Made by a program: the position numbers and the translations under genes. A DNA stretch of 13,775 bases from Chitinophagales bacterium (GTDB lineage Bacteria > Bacteroidota > Bacteroidia > Chitinophagales > Saprospiraceae): positions 1-13,775 of the forward strand of contig JAAFHO010000075.1 in the NCBI GenBank assembly GCA_013297575.1, in the 5' to 3' direction. Every line of letters begins with the position of its first letter. Within the stretch, counting starts at the first letter, position 1. The notes beneath the pieces are model-generated. The model ran no database searches. It saw only the letters and a program-made list of their open reading frames with translations, and was not told the DNA's origin. Below, piece after piece: positions 1-7,083 of this stretch.

Positions 1-6
1 AAAATT

Positions 7-1068
7 ATGAAAATTAAAAATATCAAAGTTGAGATAAAAAACCTTTTGCTCAAACGCCCTTATACCATTGCGACCAAAACGGAGACGGAGGTGCAAAGCG
101 TCTATATCGAACTGGAACTCGAAAATGGTATCGTAGGTATTGGAGCAGCCAACCCATCGGCCAATGTAGTAAACGAAACCGCTGAAGAAAGTTTTGTTAA
201 TCTGCAATCAGACACATTGCAACGCTTGGTTTTGGGGCGCGATGTACGCCATTTTCAAAAGATTATAGACGATTTAAGGGCTATTTATCCTACTAAACCG
301 GGCACAGTAGCGGCGGTTGATATTGCATTGCACGATGCATTTGGCAAATTAATCGGTATTCCAATTGTGGATTTTTATGGCCGTTGCCACGCATCTATGC
401 CTACATCGGTGACCATTGGTATCAAAAATGTAGCCGATACCGTAGAGGAATCGGAGGAATACAAGGCTTCTGGGTTCAGGGTGTTGAAAGTAAAAACCGG
501 CCTCAATGTCATCGAAGACATTGAACGCATCCTAAAACTCCGCGAACGCCACGGTGATTATTTCACGATCCGGGTGGATGCCAATCAAGGCTATGATCTT
601 AAGGATTTGCGGTTGTTTTTGGATAAAACCAAAGATGCGCATATTGAACTGACGGAGCAGCCCGTGCTGGTCGGTTCCGAGTCTATTTTGATGGAATTGC
701 CGTGGGAGCAACGTCGGTTATTTGCGGCGGATGAATCCTTAAAAAACGCCCGCTCTGCCTTGCAATGGGCTACTGCGCCACTGCATTTTGGCATTTATAA
801 TATCAAATTGATGAAATGTGGCGGTATTCGGGGCGCACTCGAAATAGCCAATATTGCCCGACAGGCCGATATTGAACTGTTCTGGGGCTGCAACGATGAG
901 AGTATTATTAGCATCACTGCGGCTTTGCATGCGGCTTTTGCTTGCCCGCATACACGTTATATTGATTTGGATGGCAGTCTGGATTTGGCTACTGATTTCA
1001 CAGATGCTGGGTTTATTTTAAAAGATGGCGTGATGCGGTTGAGCGATGCGCCGGGATTGGGGGTATAA
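7..1068 (+). CDS. Dipeptide epimerase (enolase superfamily, L-Ala-D/L-Glu epimerase-like)
   Basis: A cytoplasmic enzyme expected to epimerise the alpha carbon of the C-terminal residue of a dipeptide, in murein-peptide recycling or dipeptide breakdown. The enolase-superfamily landmarks are all present. The KxK motif is at 161-163, with K163 as one catalytic base. The metal ligands are D191 (RVDANQ), E217 (TEQP) and D242 (ADES). The opposite-face lysine is K267 in NIKLMKCGG. A DLD motif at 320-322 matches the DxD pair that binds the substrate amino group in Ala-Glu epimerases. The length of 353 residues is normal for the family and the frame is intact. No signal peptide is seen. Exact specificity cannot be read from sequence: related Bacteroidota enzymes, as I recall for Cytophaga, prefer other dipeptides such as D-Ala-containing ones. 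Only six bases precede the ATG, so its promoter and operon partners are outside the window. The next gene has its own promoter. Confidence 0.9.
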   Translation: MKIKNIKVEIKNLLLKRPYTIATKTETEVQSVYIELELENGIVGIGAANPSANVVNETAEESFVNLQSDTLQRLVLGRDVRHFQKIIDDLRAIYPTKPGTVAAVDIALHDAFGKLIGIPIVDFYGRCHASMPTSVTIGIKNVADTVEESEEYKASGFRVLKVKTGLNVIEDIERILKLRERHGDYFTIRVDANQGYDLKDLRLFLDKTKDAHIELTEQPVLVGSESILMELPWEQRRLFAADESLKNARSALQWATAPLHFGIYNIKLMKCGGIRGALEIANIARQADIELFWGCNDESIISITAALHAAFACPHTRYIDLDGSLDLATDFTDAGFILKDGVMRLSDAPGLGV

Positions 1069-1090
1069 TATTCACCCTTTTGCGGTATTG

Positions 1091-1119
1091 TTTGAACCGA
1101 TACACCACCCGTAACTTTG
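1091..1119 (+). promoter_or_regulatory. Bacteroidota-type promoter for the two-component cluster
   Basis: TTTG at 1091-1094 is followed after 17 bp by TAACTTTG at 1112-1119. This exactly matches the Bacteroidota housekeeping consensus (-33 TTTG, -7 TAnnTTTG). It lies in the 86-bp gap between the epimerase stop and the response-regulator ATG, and would start transcription near 1126 with a leader of about 29 nt. The -33 box sits inside TTTGAAC, a string also found in the left arm of the palindrome at 5241-5278. That match may be chance. Confidence 0.7.
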
Positions 1120-1154
1120 CAGTATAATTTACACCATAATCAAATAAAAATTTA

Positions 1155-1805
1155 ATGAAAAACACACCAAATCCGATCACTGTTGTTATTTATGAGGATA
1201 CAAAGGATATAAGAGAAGGATTTACCAGTTTAATCAGTTGTTTTGATGATATCAAGGTGATAGGCGCGTTTGCAGATGCTGAAAAGGTGGCACAGCAAAC
1301 GGATGAACTACGACCGGATGTCATTTTGATGGATATTCAAATGCAAAAACGCAATGGAATTGAAGCGACAGCTATTGTAAAGGAAATTTCTCCCGATACA
1401 GAGGTCATTATTTTGACCCATCATTCCGAAGATGAAAATGTATTCAATGCACTAAGGTATGGAGCAAGCGGATATTTGATTAAAGATGCCGATACTGATA
1501 TTGCAGGAGCGGTACGAATGGCCGCTTCTGGGGGCGCCCCTATCAACACTTTTATCGCACGCAAAGCATTGGAATATTTTCAGCGGCAATTGCGCTCAAA
1601 ACCATCCATTGATTATGGACTCTCCAAAAGGGAATTAGAAGTATTGGAAAGTCTGATAAAAGGCAACTCGTACAAAGAGGTCTGTAGTGAATTATTTATT
1701 TCTTTGGAAACAGTACGCACACATACCAAAAGTATTTATAAAAAACTACACGTCAGATCCAAAACAGAAGCAGTTTTGGCAGCGATTCAGAATAAAATAG
1801 TTTAA
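1155..1805 (+). CDS. NarL/LuxR-family response regulator
   Basis: A cytoplasmic two-component response regulator that should bind DNA as a dimer when phosphorylated. The receiver domain spans about 8-125. It has the acidic pair E14/D15, phosphoacceptor D60 (ILMDIQM), the switch threonine T88 (ILTHH) and the conserved lysine K110 (GYLIKDA). A GerE/LuxR-type helix-turn-helix fills about 154-214 (LSKRELEVLESL, then SLETVRTHTKSIYKKL). The 216-residue length is typical. The gene opens a cluster with the 107-residue gene at 1878 and the histidine kinase at 2232. That kinase is of the HisKA_3 class, which normally pairs with NarL-type regulators, so it is the likely phosphodonor. The targets are unknown. 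The palindromes before the peroxidase gene are candidate binding sites, which is inference only. Confidence 0.93.
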   Translation: MKNTPNPITVVIYEDTKDIREGFTSLISCFDDIKVIGAFADAEKVAQQTDELRPDVILMDIQMQKRNGIEATAIVKEISPDTEVIILTHHSEDENVFNALRYGASGYLIKDADTDIAGAVRMAASGGAPINTFIARKALEYFQRQLRSKPSIDYGLSKRELEVLESLIKGNSYKEVCSELFISLETVRTHTKSIYKKLHVRSKTEAVLAAIQNKIV

Positions 1806-1877
1806 TAATTTTTTTTTAATTCAATTGGGCATCACGAAACATTGGAAAGCGATGCTTAATATCAAAACAGAAAGATC

Positions 1878-2201
1878 ATGATAGTTGAACTCCAATTTGT
1901 AAATGTCGTAATGGACACGCCCGTTAATGCATCCATGAGCGGCACGTATTACGATTACGAACTCCACGAAGTCTTTAACCAAACAGATGCTGTTGGCCTC
2001 AGAGAGGTTTTAGTAGAATTTGCCCGCGGAAGCGGCAATTATACTGTAGCCGTGGTACCTGTACAAGAAAATGGACAAGTCATTAGTACAGGTACAGCAA
2101 AGACTACATTGCCATGCCCTCCCTATTGCATGTTGCCAGGTGGTCGCACCATCAAACTAGCCAGCTTCGATCCTGATAAACCACCAGCAGACCACGATTA
2201 A
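1878..2201 (+). CDS. Hypothetical 107-residue protein within the two-component cluster
   Basis: Not recognised. The ORF is intact and starts 72 bp after the response regulator; it ends 30 bp before the kinase ATG, so all three genes are probably co-transcribed. The protein has no signal peptide or membrane span. Its first ~85 residues alternate polar and hydrophobic residues in a way that suggests a small beta-rich fold. The C-terminal third has a Cys pair in CPPYC (about 80-84) and a charged, proline-rich tail (DPDKPPADHD). The Cys pair could form a disulfide or bind metal, but nothing proves it. No strong Shine-Dalgarno is seen, which is normal in Bacteroidota. Its place between a regulator and its kinase suggests an accessory role in the same signalling process, or simple co-regulation. 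It is likely a real gene because it fills the gap neatly in the operon direction and has no competing ORF. Confidence 0.65.
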   Translation: MIVELQFVNVVMDTPVNASMSGTYYDYELHEVFNQTDAVGLREVLVEFARGSGNYTVAVVPVQENGQVISTGTAKTTLPCPPYCMLPGGRTIKLASFDPDKPPADHD

Positions 2202-2231
2202 TAAAGGAAGAAACAATGTATCGTAAAGAAT

Positions 2232-5200
2232 ATGCACAAAAAGCATTGCTATTTGGTACTCATTTTCCTTTTTACAATATCTCTAACCCATGCCCAATAC
2301 ATGTCTTACAAGCATCATGTGCATCGTTTTGATCGCACTAATGGTTTGTTGCAGAGTTGGAACTGGTATGCGCTACTGGACTCAAGAGGAGAATTATGGT
2401 TGAGCTCTACCATAGGGCTCAACCGCTTTAATGGCATATCGGTTACCACCGGTATGCCTGAAGGTTTTTTGGGCAAATACCAGCAAAAGACGAATGTTTG
2501 TAGTAATTTTTTGGAATCAGAAAATCACGATATATGGTTTGGAATGGAGGATTACCTCTGCCAATACCAGCGCAAAACGGGCAAGTTCAAATACCATCTG
2601 TTGCAGGAGGAAGATAGTATAGTAAATTGGTGTCACCCTTTTGCTATTGATAAAAACAATCAACTTTGGATTGTAGAGACACGTGGAGCAGATTCTCCAG
2701 TTTATTCGGTGGATCTATCTACCCCCCACCCCCTCAATAAAAAAGATCACTTTAAATTTAACCGCGATATTGACCGATGTGTCGCCGCCACGGATCCCAA
2801 AGAGGGTTATTTAAAATATATTGCAGGTTACAAATGGCCCGGTGCTGGATTGTCGCTCGTTACTTTAAATCAAGACGGAACAGTACAACGGTATGATACC
2901 CTTTTTTTTACTCCAAGTAATGTAAAAGGAAATGTTGTTGTTTTTGACGTAGAGTTTGACCATGCGGATGGCCTATTTGTAGTCACAAATGGGGGCGTAC
3001 ATAAAATTCATCTTCCATCATACACTATAAATAATATTACACCTCAAAATGGGCTATCCACCATTGCAATAGATGCCCAAAATAATATTTGGGTAGCAGA
3101 TTCGAAAGGCGAAATCGGTCAATTATCCGCAACTGGCAGGCGATTTAATAATTTCAAAGCATTTCCCGAACTTTCAAAGGTAAGCATAACCAATCTTTAT
3201 AGCGATTCTAAAGGCACGTTATGGATTATTTCGGAAAATAATGGCGTTGCGTGGATCAATTCAGCGCAAACCATATTCCAAAATCAAAGTTTTGAAGTTC
3301 CTAGTGGTGCCCCAATTGGTGCAATGACCACCGATAGTAAAGAAAATTTATGGCTTGCTATTGAAAATGATTTGTATCGTCTATCGAATAGAGGCGTACT
3401 GGAGCAACCGATCCGTCATAAGAAACAACATCCGTATGTCAAAATATTGGCGGATAAGAAAGATCGTTTATGGCTGCTCAACCTAAATTTGATTGAATTG
3501 TACGATCCGGTCCAACAATCGTTTCAAGTCATTGCAAAACGCGATACGCCTTATACCAAATTTTTGGATATTTGTGTATTACGTAATGGGAAAGTTATAG
3601 CCTCATCTTATACTGGGGTTTCTGAAATTGAAGAAAAGAGTAAAGGCCAGTTTGCCATTACTCCTTTAGCTATTGAAAGTTTTAGTCCAGAAGGTATCAC
3701 TTCTGTCTTTGAAGACAGCCAGAACAATCTATATTGCTCCAAGGAAATGAAGGAAGTGTGGGTATTAAAAGAAGGTTTTGATAAAAAATACGCAGTTACT
3801 AGTCCTGCACTCAATATCGTTGGGGATGTATATGCTTGGGAGGAGGATGCTCATTGCATTTGGATCGGAACGGCTTATGGCCTTACTTGCCTTAATAAAA
3901 CCAACCATACGATCCGAACGTTTGGGATAAAAGACGGATTACCCGAGCAAACAATCATTGCATTGAAAAAAGCCGACGACAACAACCTGTGGTTATCCTC
4001 TTTCAACTATTTAACGTTATTCAATACCACTACTTTTCAGTCTCAGGTATTTTCAAAATCTGATGGGTTGCCAAAAAAAGGATTGAATCCCAAAATAGCA
4101 GCGCGTACATCCAACGGGATCTCGTGGTTTAGTTCCGAAAAAACGTTGATCGCTACCCCTGAAAAAATATGGATTCGGAATTTGCCACCGCCCATCTTGA
4201 AAATTTCAAAAATTTTGGTGGACGATTTACCCGATTCTACACTGGCTTGTAAAAAGACTGGCAGTAGCAATCCAGACGAAATTTTACATATTTCATTACC
4301 TTATAGCCGAAATACGCTTAGTTTCGAAGCTATTTCTATTGATTATGGCAATGCTTCGGCCAATACTATATATTTCCGTTTGGATGGCTTTGATACAACA
4401 TGGATAAAACAGGGTAATCCGGCACTGATCCGATTTTCTAATTTGCCACCAGGCACCTATTCTTTACGGATAATGGCGCATAGCGATGCCAATATTCCAT
4501 CCCTAGCAGAAAAAATAATACACATTGAAATATTTCCTCCTTTTTGGAAAACATGGTGGTTTTGTTTGCTTATAATTGGTGCTGTCATTGGGCTAGGCAG
4601 GATGTTTTATCAAATAAAATTGGATCGAATAAAAGCACTTCAACAAGTACGCCAACAAATTGCAGATGACCTACATGATGATGTGGGGACTTCTGTCACT
4701 GCAATTGGGCTATATAGCAAAACATTGGCCCGTTTATCGGGTAATAGCGAGCCTAATATGATGCACTCATTAGAGCGGATAACGGAAAACGCCCAAAAAA
4801 TACACAATGCGTTTAAAGATAGTATTTGGTCGATTAATCCCGAATTCGACCAGTTGTCTGATCTGGTTAGTAGGATGAAAGAACACTTGGCCAAATTGCG
4901 GGAACAGCATGATTTGGTATGCTCATTTAAAACCACTTTGCATAATGAGCAATTAGGCTTAAACCCCAAAGTACGGCACAATCTATTCCTTATTTTTAAA
5001 GAAGCCGTTCATAATTCGCTAAAATATGGCCAAAATATGCCTGTTTCAGTAGAAATCATTACTACTCACCGCCACTTGCAACTCATTATCAGTGATAAAG
5101 GCCCTGGTTACGATCCAGAAACAATAAGTGAGGGCAATGGATTATTTACCATGCGCCGCCGTGCCGATGAAATAAAAGCCAAATTAATCTGCCAAACGGC

Positions 5201-5243
5201 TTTAAGCCAAGGCGTGACCATTGATATAATGGTAGCCATTTAA
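2232..5243 (+). CDS. Two-component sensor histidine kinase with periplasmic propeller (Reg_prop / Y_Y_Y / HisKA_3)
   Basis: An inner-membrane sensor kinase. Residues 1-21 form a signal peptide (hydrophobic core, then THA-QY). Residues ~30-680 are a periplasmic beta-propeller built from repeated two-component-propeller motifs such as RGELWLSSTIGLNRF, QNNIWVAD, KGTLWIIS, KENLWLAI, KDRLWLLN, HCIWIGTAYGLTCL and NNLWLSSF. A Y_Y_Y domain follows at ~684-768. One membrane span lies at ~774-794. The cytoplasmic kinase has the HisKA_3 phosphoacceptor H815 in DDLHDDVG, an N-box with N928 (EAVHNSLKYG), a G1 box D955-KGPG and a G2 box GNGLF (968-972). All catalytic landmarks are intact. There is no receiver or DNA-binding domain, so this is a classical kinase and not a hybrid (HTCS-type) sensor. 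It needs a separate regulator, most likely the one at 1155. The ligand is unknown. The stop codon is the first three bases of a 38-bp palindrome. Confidence 0.93.
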   Translation: MHKKHCYLVLIFLFTISLTHAQYMSYKHHVHRFDRTNGLLQSWNWYALLDSRGELWLSSTIGLNRFNGISVTTGMPEGFLGKYQQKTNVCSNFLESENHDIWFGMEDYLCQYQRKTGKFKYHLLQEEDSIVNWCHPFAIDKNNQLWIVETRGADSPVYSVDLSTPHPLNKKDHFKFNRDIDRCVAATDPKEGYLKYIAGYKWPGAGLSLVTLNQDGTVQRYDTLFFTPSNVKGNVVVFDVEFDHADGLFVVTNGGVHKIHLPSYTINNITPQNGLSTIAIDAQNNIWVADSKGEIGQLSATGRRFNNFKAFPELSKVSITNLYSDSKGTLWIISENNGVAWINSAQTIFQNQSFEVPSGAPIGAMTTDSKENLWLAIENDLYRLSNRGVLEQPIRHKKQHPYVKILADKKDRLWLLNLNLIELYDPVQQSFQVIAKRDTPYTKFLDICVLRNGKVIASSYTGVSEIEEKSKGQFAITPLAIESFSPEGITSVFEDSQNNLYCSKEMKEVWVLKEGFDKKYAVTSPALNIVGDVYAWEEDAHCIWIGTAYGLTCLNKTNHTIRTFGIKDGLPEQTIIALKKADDNNLWLSSFNYLTLFNTTTFQSQVFSKSDGLPKKGLNPKIAARTSNGISWFSSEKTLIATPEKIWIRNLPPPILKISKILVDDLPDSTLACKKTGSSNPDEILHISLPYSRNTLSFEAISIDYGNASANTIYFRLDGFDTTWIKQGNPALIRFSNLPPGTYSLRIMAHSDANIPSLAEKIIHIEIFPPFWKTWWFCLLIIGAVIGLGRMFYQIKLDRIKALQQVRQQIADDLHDDVGTSVTAIGLYSKTLARLSGNSEPNMMHSLERITENAQKIHNAFKDSIWSINPEFDQLSDLVSRMKEHLAKLREQHDLVCSFKTTLHNEQLGLNPKVRHNLFLIFKEAVHNSLKYGQNMPVSVEIITTHRHLQLIISDKGPGYDPETISEGNGLFTMRRRADEIKAKLICQTALSQGVTIDIMVAI

Positions 5244-5278
5244 GTATTTGAACATCATTAATGATGTCCAAATACTTA
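5241..5278. repeat. 38-bp palindrome, copy 1 (overlaps kinase stop codon)
   Basis: A near-perfect inverted repeat with 18 of 19 base pairs matched and no loop. The outer arms are TAAGTATTTGAAC and GTCCAAATACTTA, and the centre is ATCATTAATGAT. The leading TAA is the kinase stop codon. It is 33/38 identical to the second copy at 5363-5400. There is no T-tract after it, so it does not look like an ordinary intrinsic terminator. It may be an operator for a dimeric regulator, an RNA hairpin, or one end of a small repeat element. Confidence 0.85.
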
Positions 5279-5307
5279 GCTTCGTATAAATATCCCCCTT
5301 TTATGTG

Positions 5308-5340
5308 ATTGCTGGAGTGGACTGCATCACCCCATCTTTG
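5308..5340 (+). promoter_or_regulatory. Weak candidate promoter for the peroxidase gene
   Basis: ATTG at 5308-5311 and CATCTTTG at 5333-5340, 21 bp apart, each differ by one base from the Bacteroidota -33 and -7 boxes. Transcription would then begin near 5347. That would place the second palindrome just downstream of the start site, in the leader. This is a weak match, offered only because no better one exists between the two palindromes. Confidence 0.2.
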
Positions 5341-5362
5341 TTACAAATTATAAGCATTCATT

Positions 5363-5400
5363 TAAGTATTTGGACACAATTAATTAGGTCCAAATACTTA
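5363..5400. repeat. 38-bp palindrome, copy 2 (upstream of peroxidase gene)
   Basis: An inverted repeat with perfect 13-bp outer arms, TAAGTATTTGGAC and GTCCAAATACTTA, and an AATTAATT centre; 17 of 19 pairs match. Its centre is 122 bp from that of copy 1, and it ends 18 bp before the peroxidase ATG. Against copy 1, the pair at positions 16/23 has changed from C-G to A-T, so both bases changed while pairing was kept. That hints at selection on the symmetry. Candidate operator or leader hairpin. Confidence 0.85.
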
Positions 5401-5418
5401 CCAAACCAAATTTGTAAT

Positions 5419-6891
5419 ATGGCTATTGATCTAAAGTCTCCAGCAATTGTAGCATTAGAATTACCCGAACAAACACCTTTTTTAAATAATCTTCAGGCGA
5501 ATATACTCAAACACCACGGCAGAGAGCATGCGCTTCACTTATTTCTACGTTTTCATGGTCACGATATTCCCGCTGTAAAAAAGTGGCTGGCTGATTTACC
5601 GATTACCTCGGCATTCCAACAACTGGAGGATAGCCAAAAAAGGCATATGGATAAAAAACACGACGGTGGTTTGGTGACTCTCTTATTACTGAGTGCCAAA
5701 GGCTATGATATGCTGGATATCCCGAGTCCTAAATCCGTGGCATTTAAAAATGGTATGGCCAAACGCCAAAATATACTCCAAGACCCTCCAGTTTATGCTT
5801 GGGAAGATGGCTATAACGACGAAATTCATGCTTTACTCATACTGGCTGACACCTCTAAAAGTCGTTTGAAAGTCAAAGTAAATGAATTAATCCCCGAAAA
5901 AACACCAGTAGTTACTGTTGTAAAAGAACAATGGGGCGAGATACTTGAAAACGAGCATGGTATCGGTATTGAGCACAATGGCTATGTAGATGGCGTAAGT
6001 CAGCCGATATACCTACAAAACGAATATCAGGAGTATGTTAATAACACTGGCATCACCAAATGGGATCCAGCAGCACCACTTTCCCTTGTTTTGGTGGATG
6101 ACCCCGGTACGGCTTTAGAAGATTGCTTTGGTAGTTACTTTGTATTCCGTAAATTGGATCAAAATGTAAAAAAATTCAAAGAGCAAGAGGCGCAAATCGG
6201 CAATATGCTACCAGGGAATATGAAAGAAATGGCTGGCGCATTGGTCGTGGGTAGGTTTGAGGATGGAACACCTATATCCCTTCAAAATACGGAAATGGAC
6301 TTAGAGGAATTCAAAAAGATACCCAATGATTTTGATTATAGCAATGAAACCAATATCAGCACCGTGAAATGCCCGTTTCATGCACATATCAGAAAGAGCA
6401 ACCCACGTGCGCATAACCCCAATTTACCTCCTGCCGAAGCCGAAAACTTCAATAAATCGCGTCGAATCACCCGCAGGGGCATACCGTATGACGAGATATG
6501 CCGTAATGGCAACCTTGCTTTCCATCCCGAAGGTGGCGTAGGGTTACTGTTTATGGCTTATCAGGCAAGTATTGAAGATCAATTTGAGTTTATTCAGCAT
6601 AATTGGGTCAATGATCCATCTTTCCCTGTACCTGATACTGGCAATGATCCATTGCTCGGGCAAGAGCTGAATCCAGCACATCTTTGGGAAAACCAAAACC
6701 ATAATTGGAGGACGACACAAGCAAAAGGAACCGCATTGAGCGTTGATTGCCCCATTCATTTTAAAGATACTATTACGTTAAAAGGAGGTGAGTATTTCTT
6801 CGCGCCGAGTATTCCTACTATTAAAAGTTGGGAGATAGGTTATGCTGATAACAGAAAATCTAATGATGCTGCATCCAAAAAGAAAAAGTAA
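5419..6891 (+). CDS. DyP-type haem peroxidase
   Basis: A dye-decolourising-type peroxidase, which uses H2O2 with a b-type haem to oxidise aromatic and other substrates. Its physiological substrate is unknown. The N-terminal family signature LQANILKHHGR is at 25-35. The catalytic GxxDG motif is GYVDG at 188-192 (D191), followed by QP. The haem-ligand region is CPFHAHIRKSNPR at 318-330, with H323 as the likely proximal ligand. The basic RRITRRG stretch (348-354) is the candidate for the distal arginine. The 490-residue length suits the longer DyP subclass. There is no Sec or Tat signal, so it is probably cytoplasmic. The frame stays open upstream to a GTG at 5305, but that extension would run through the palindrome at 5363-5400 and add residues unlike the family, so the ATG at 5419 is chosen. 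The tail is Lys-rich (SKKKK). It is followed by the SGNH hydrolase gene 192 bp on. Confidence 0.92.
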   Translation: MAIDLKSPAIVALELPEQTPFLNNLQANILKHHGREHALHLFLRFHGHDIPAVKKWLADLPITSAFQQLEDSQKRHMDKKHDGGLVTLLLLSAKGYDMLDIPSPKSVAFKNGMAKRQNILQDPPVYAWEDGYNDEIHALLILADTSKSRLKVKVNELIPEKTPVVTVVKEQWGEILENEHGIGIEHNGYVDGVSQPIYLQNEYQEYVNNTGITKWDPAAPLSLVLVDDPGTALEDCFGSYFVFRKLDQNVKKFKEQEAQIGNMLPGNMKEMAGALVVGRFEDGTPISLQNTEMDLEEFKKIPNDFDYSNETNISTVKCPFHAHIRKSNPRAHNPNLPPAEAENFNKSRRITRRGIPYDEICRNGNLAFHPEGGVGLLFMAYQASIEDQFEFIQHNWVNDPSFPVPDTGNDPLLGQELNPAHLWENQNHNWRTTQAKGTALSVDCPIHFKDTITLKGGEYFFAPSIPTIKSWEIGYADNRKSNDAASKKKK

Positions 6892-6927
6892 ACAGTACGG
6901 CTAAGCCATTTTAAGTGATGATAACAG

Positions 6928-6954
6928 ACAAATATTTGATTGCCAAATATTTGT
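6928..6954. repeat. AT-rich inverted repeat after the peroxidase gene
   Basis: Perfect 11-bp arms ACAAATATTTG and CAAATATTTGT flank a 5-base spacer (ATTGC). Because CAAATATTTG is itself a palindrome, this can also be read as two direct copies of a 10-bp site spaced 15 bp apart, start to start. It begins 36 bp after the peroxidase stop. No T-tract follows. It may be a weak 3' hairpin or a binding site, and its CAAATA core resembles the half-sites of the 38-bp palindromes. Confidence 0.6.
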
Positions 6955-7021
6955 GCCCCAAAAAATCGATTTATTTTCTTTCATCAACTTATCACAAATT
7001 AAACCGAAAACACAAAGCATG

Positions 7022-7050
7022 GCGATGGGTAAAAGGGATTTACCCATCGC
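7022..7050 (+). promoter_or_regulatory. GC-rich hairpin in the leader region of the SGNH hydrolase gene
   Basis: A perfect 12-bp stem, GCGATGGGTAAA paired with TTTACCCATCGC, encloses a 5-base loop (AGGGA). Three further pairs (CAT/ATG) are possible across one bulged G. The bases after the stem are ATGACTTAAAAG, with no U-tract, so it is not a standard intrinsic terminator. It ends 33 bp before the ATG at 7084. It may act in the mRNA as a leader or processing element between the two genes, or as a U-less terminator. No known riboswitch or leader family was recognised. Confidence 0.6.
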
Positions 7051-7083
7051 ATGACTTAAAAGCGTACACCCATTTGAAAAAAG

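Noticed and set aside
1806..1820. Run of nine T after the response regulator, as a possible terminator
   Set aside because: No GC-containing stem precedes it, only weak A/T pairing, so it is unlikely to end transcription before the next two genes.
2717..2735. C-rich run in the kinase gene as a possible phase-variation tract
   Set aside because: The run is interrupted by A and encodes a plain STPHPLN stretch; there is no long pure homopolymer and the frame is intact.
3076..3093. Inverted repeat CCCAAAATAATATTTGGG inside the kinase gene
   Set aside because: It is short, lies in coding sequence for a normal propeller motif (QNNIWVAD), and is explained by codon choice.
4640..4981. 113-codon minus-strand ORF inside the kinase gene
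   Set aside because: It is antisense to the HisKA_3 region, which carries the conserved H-box; a shadow frame.
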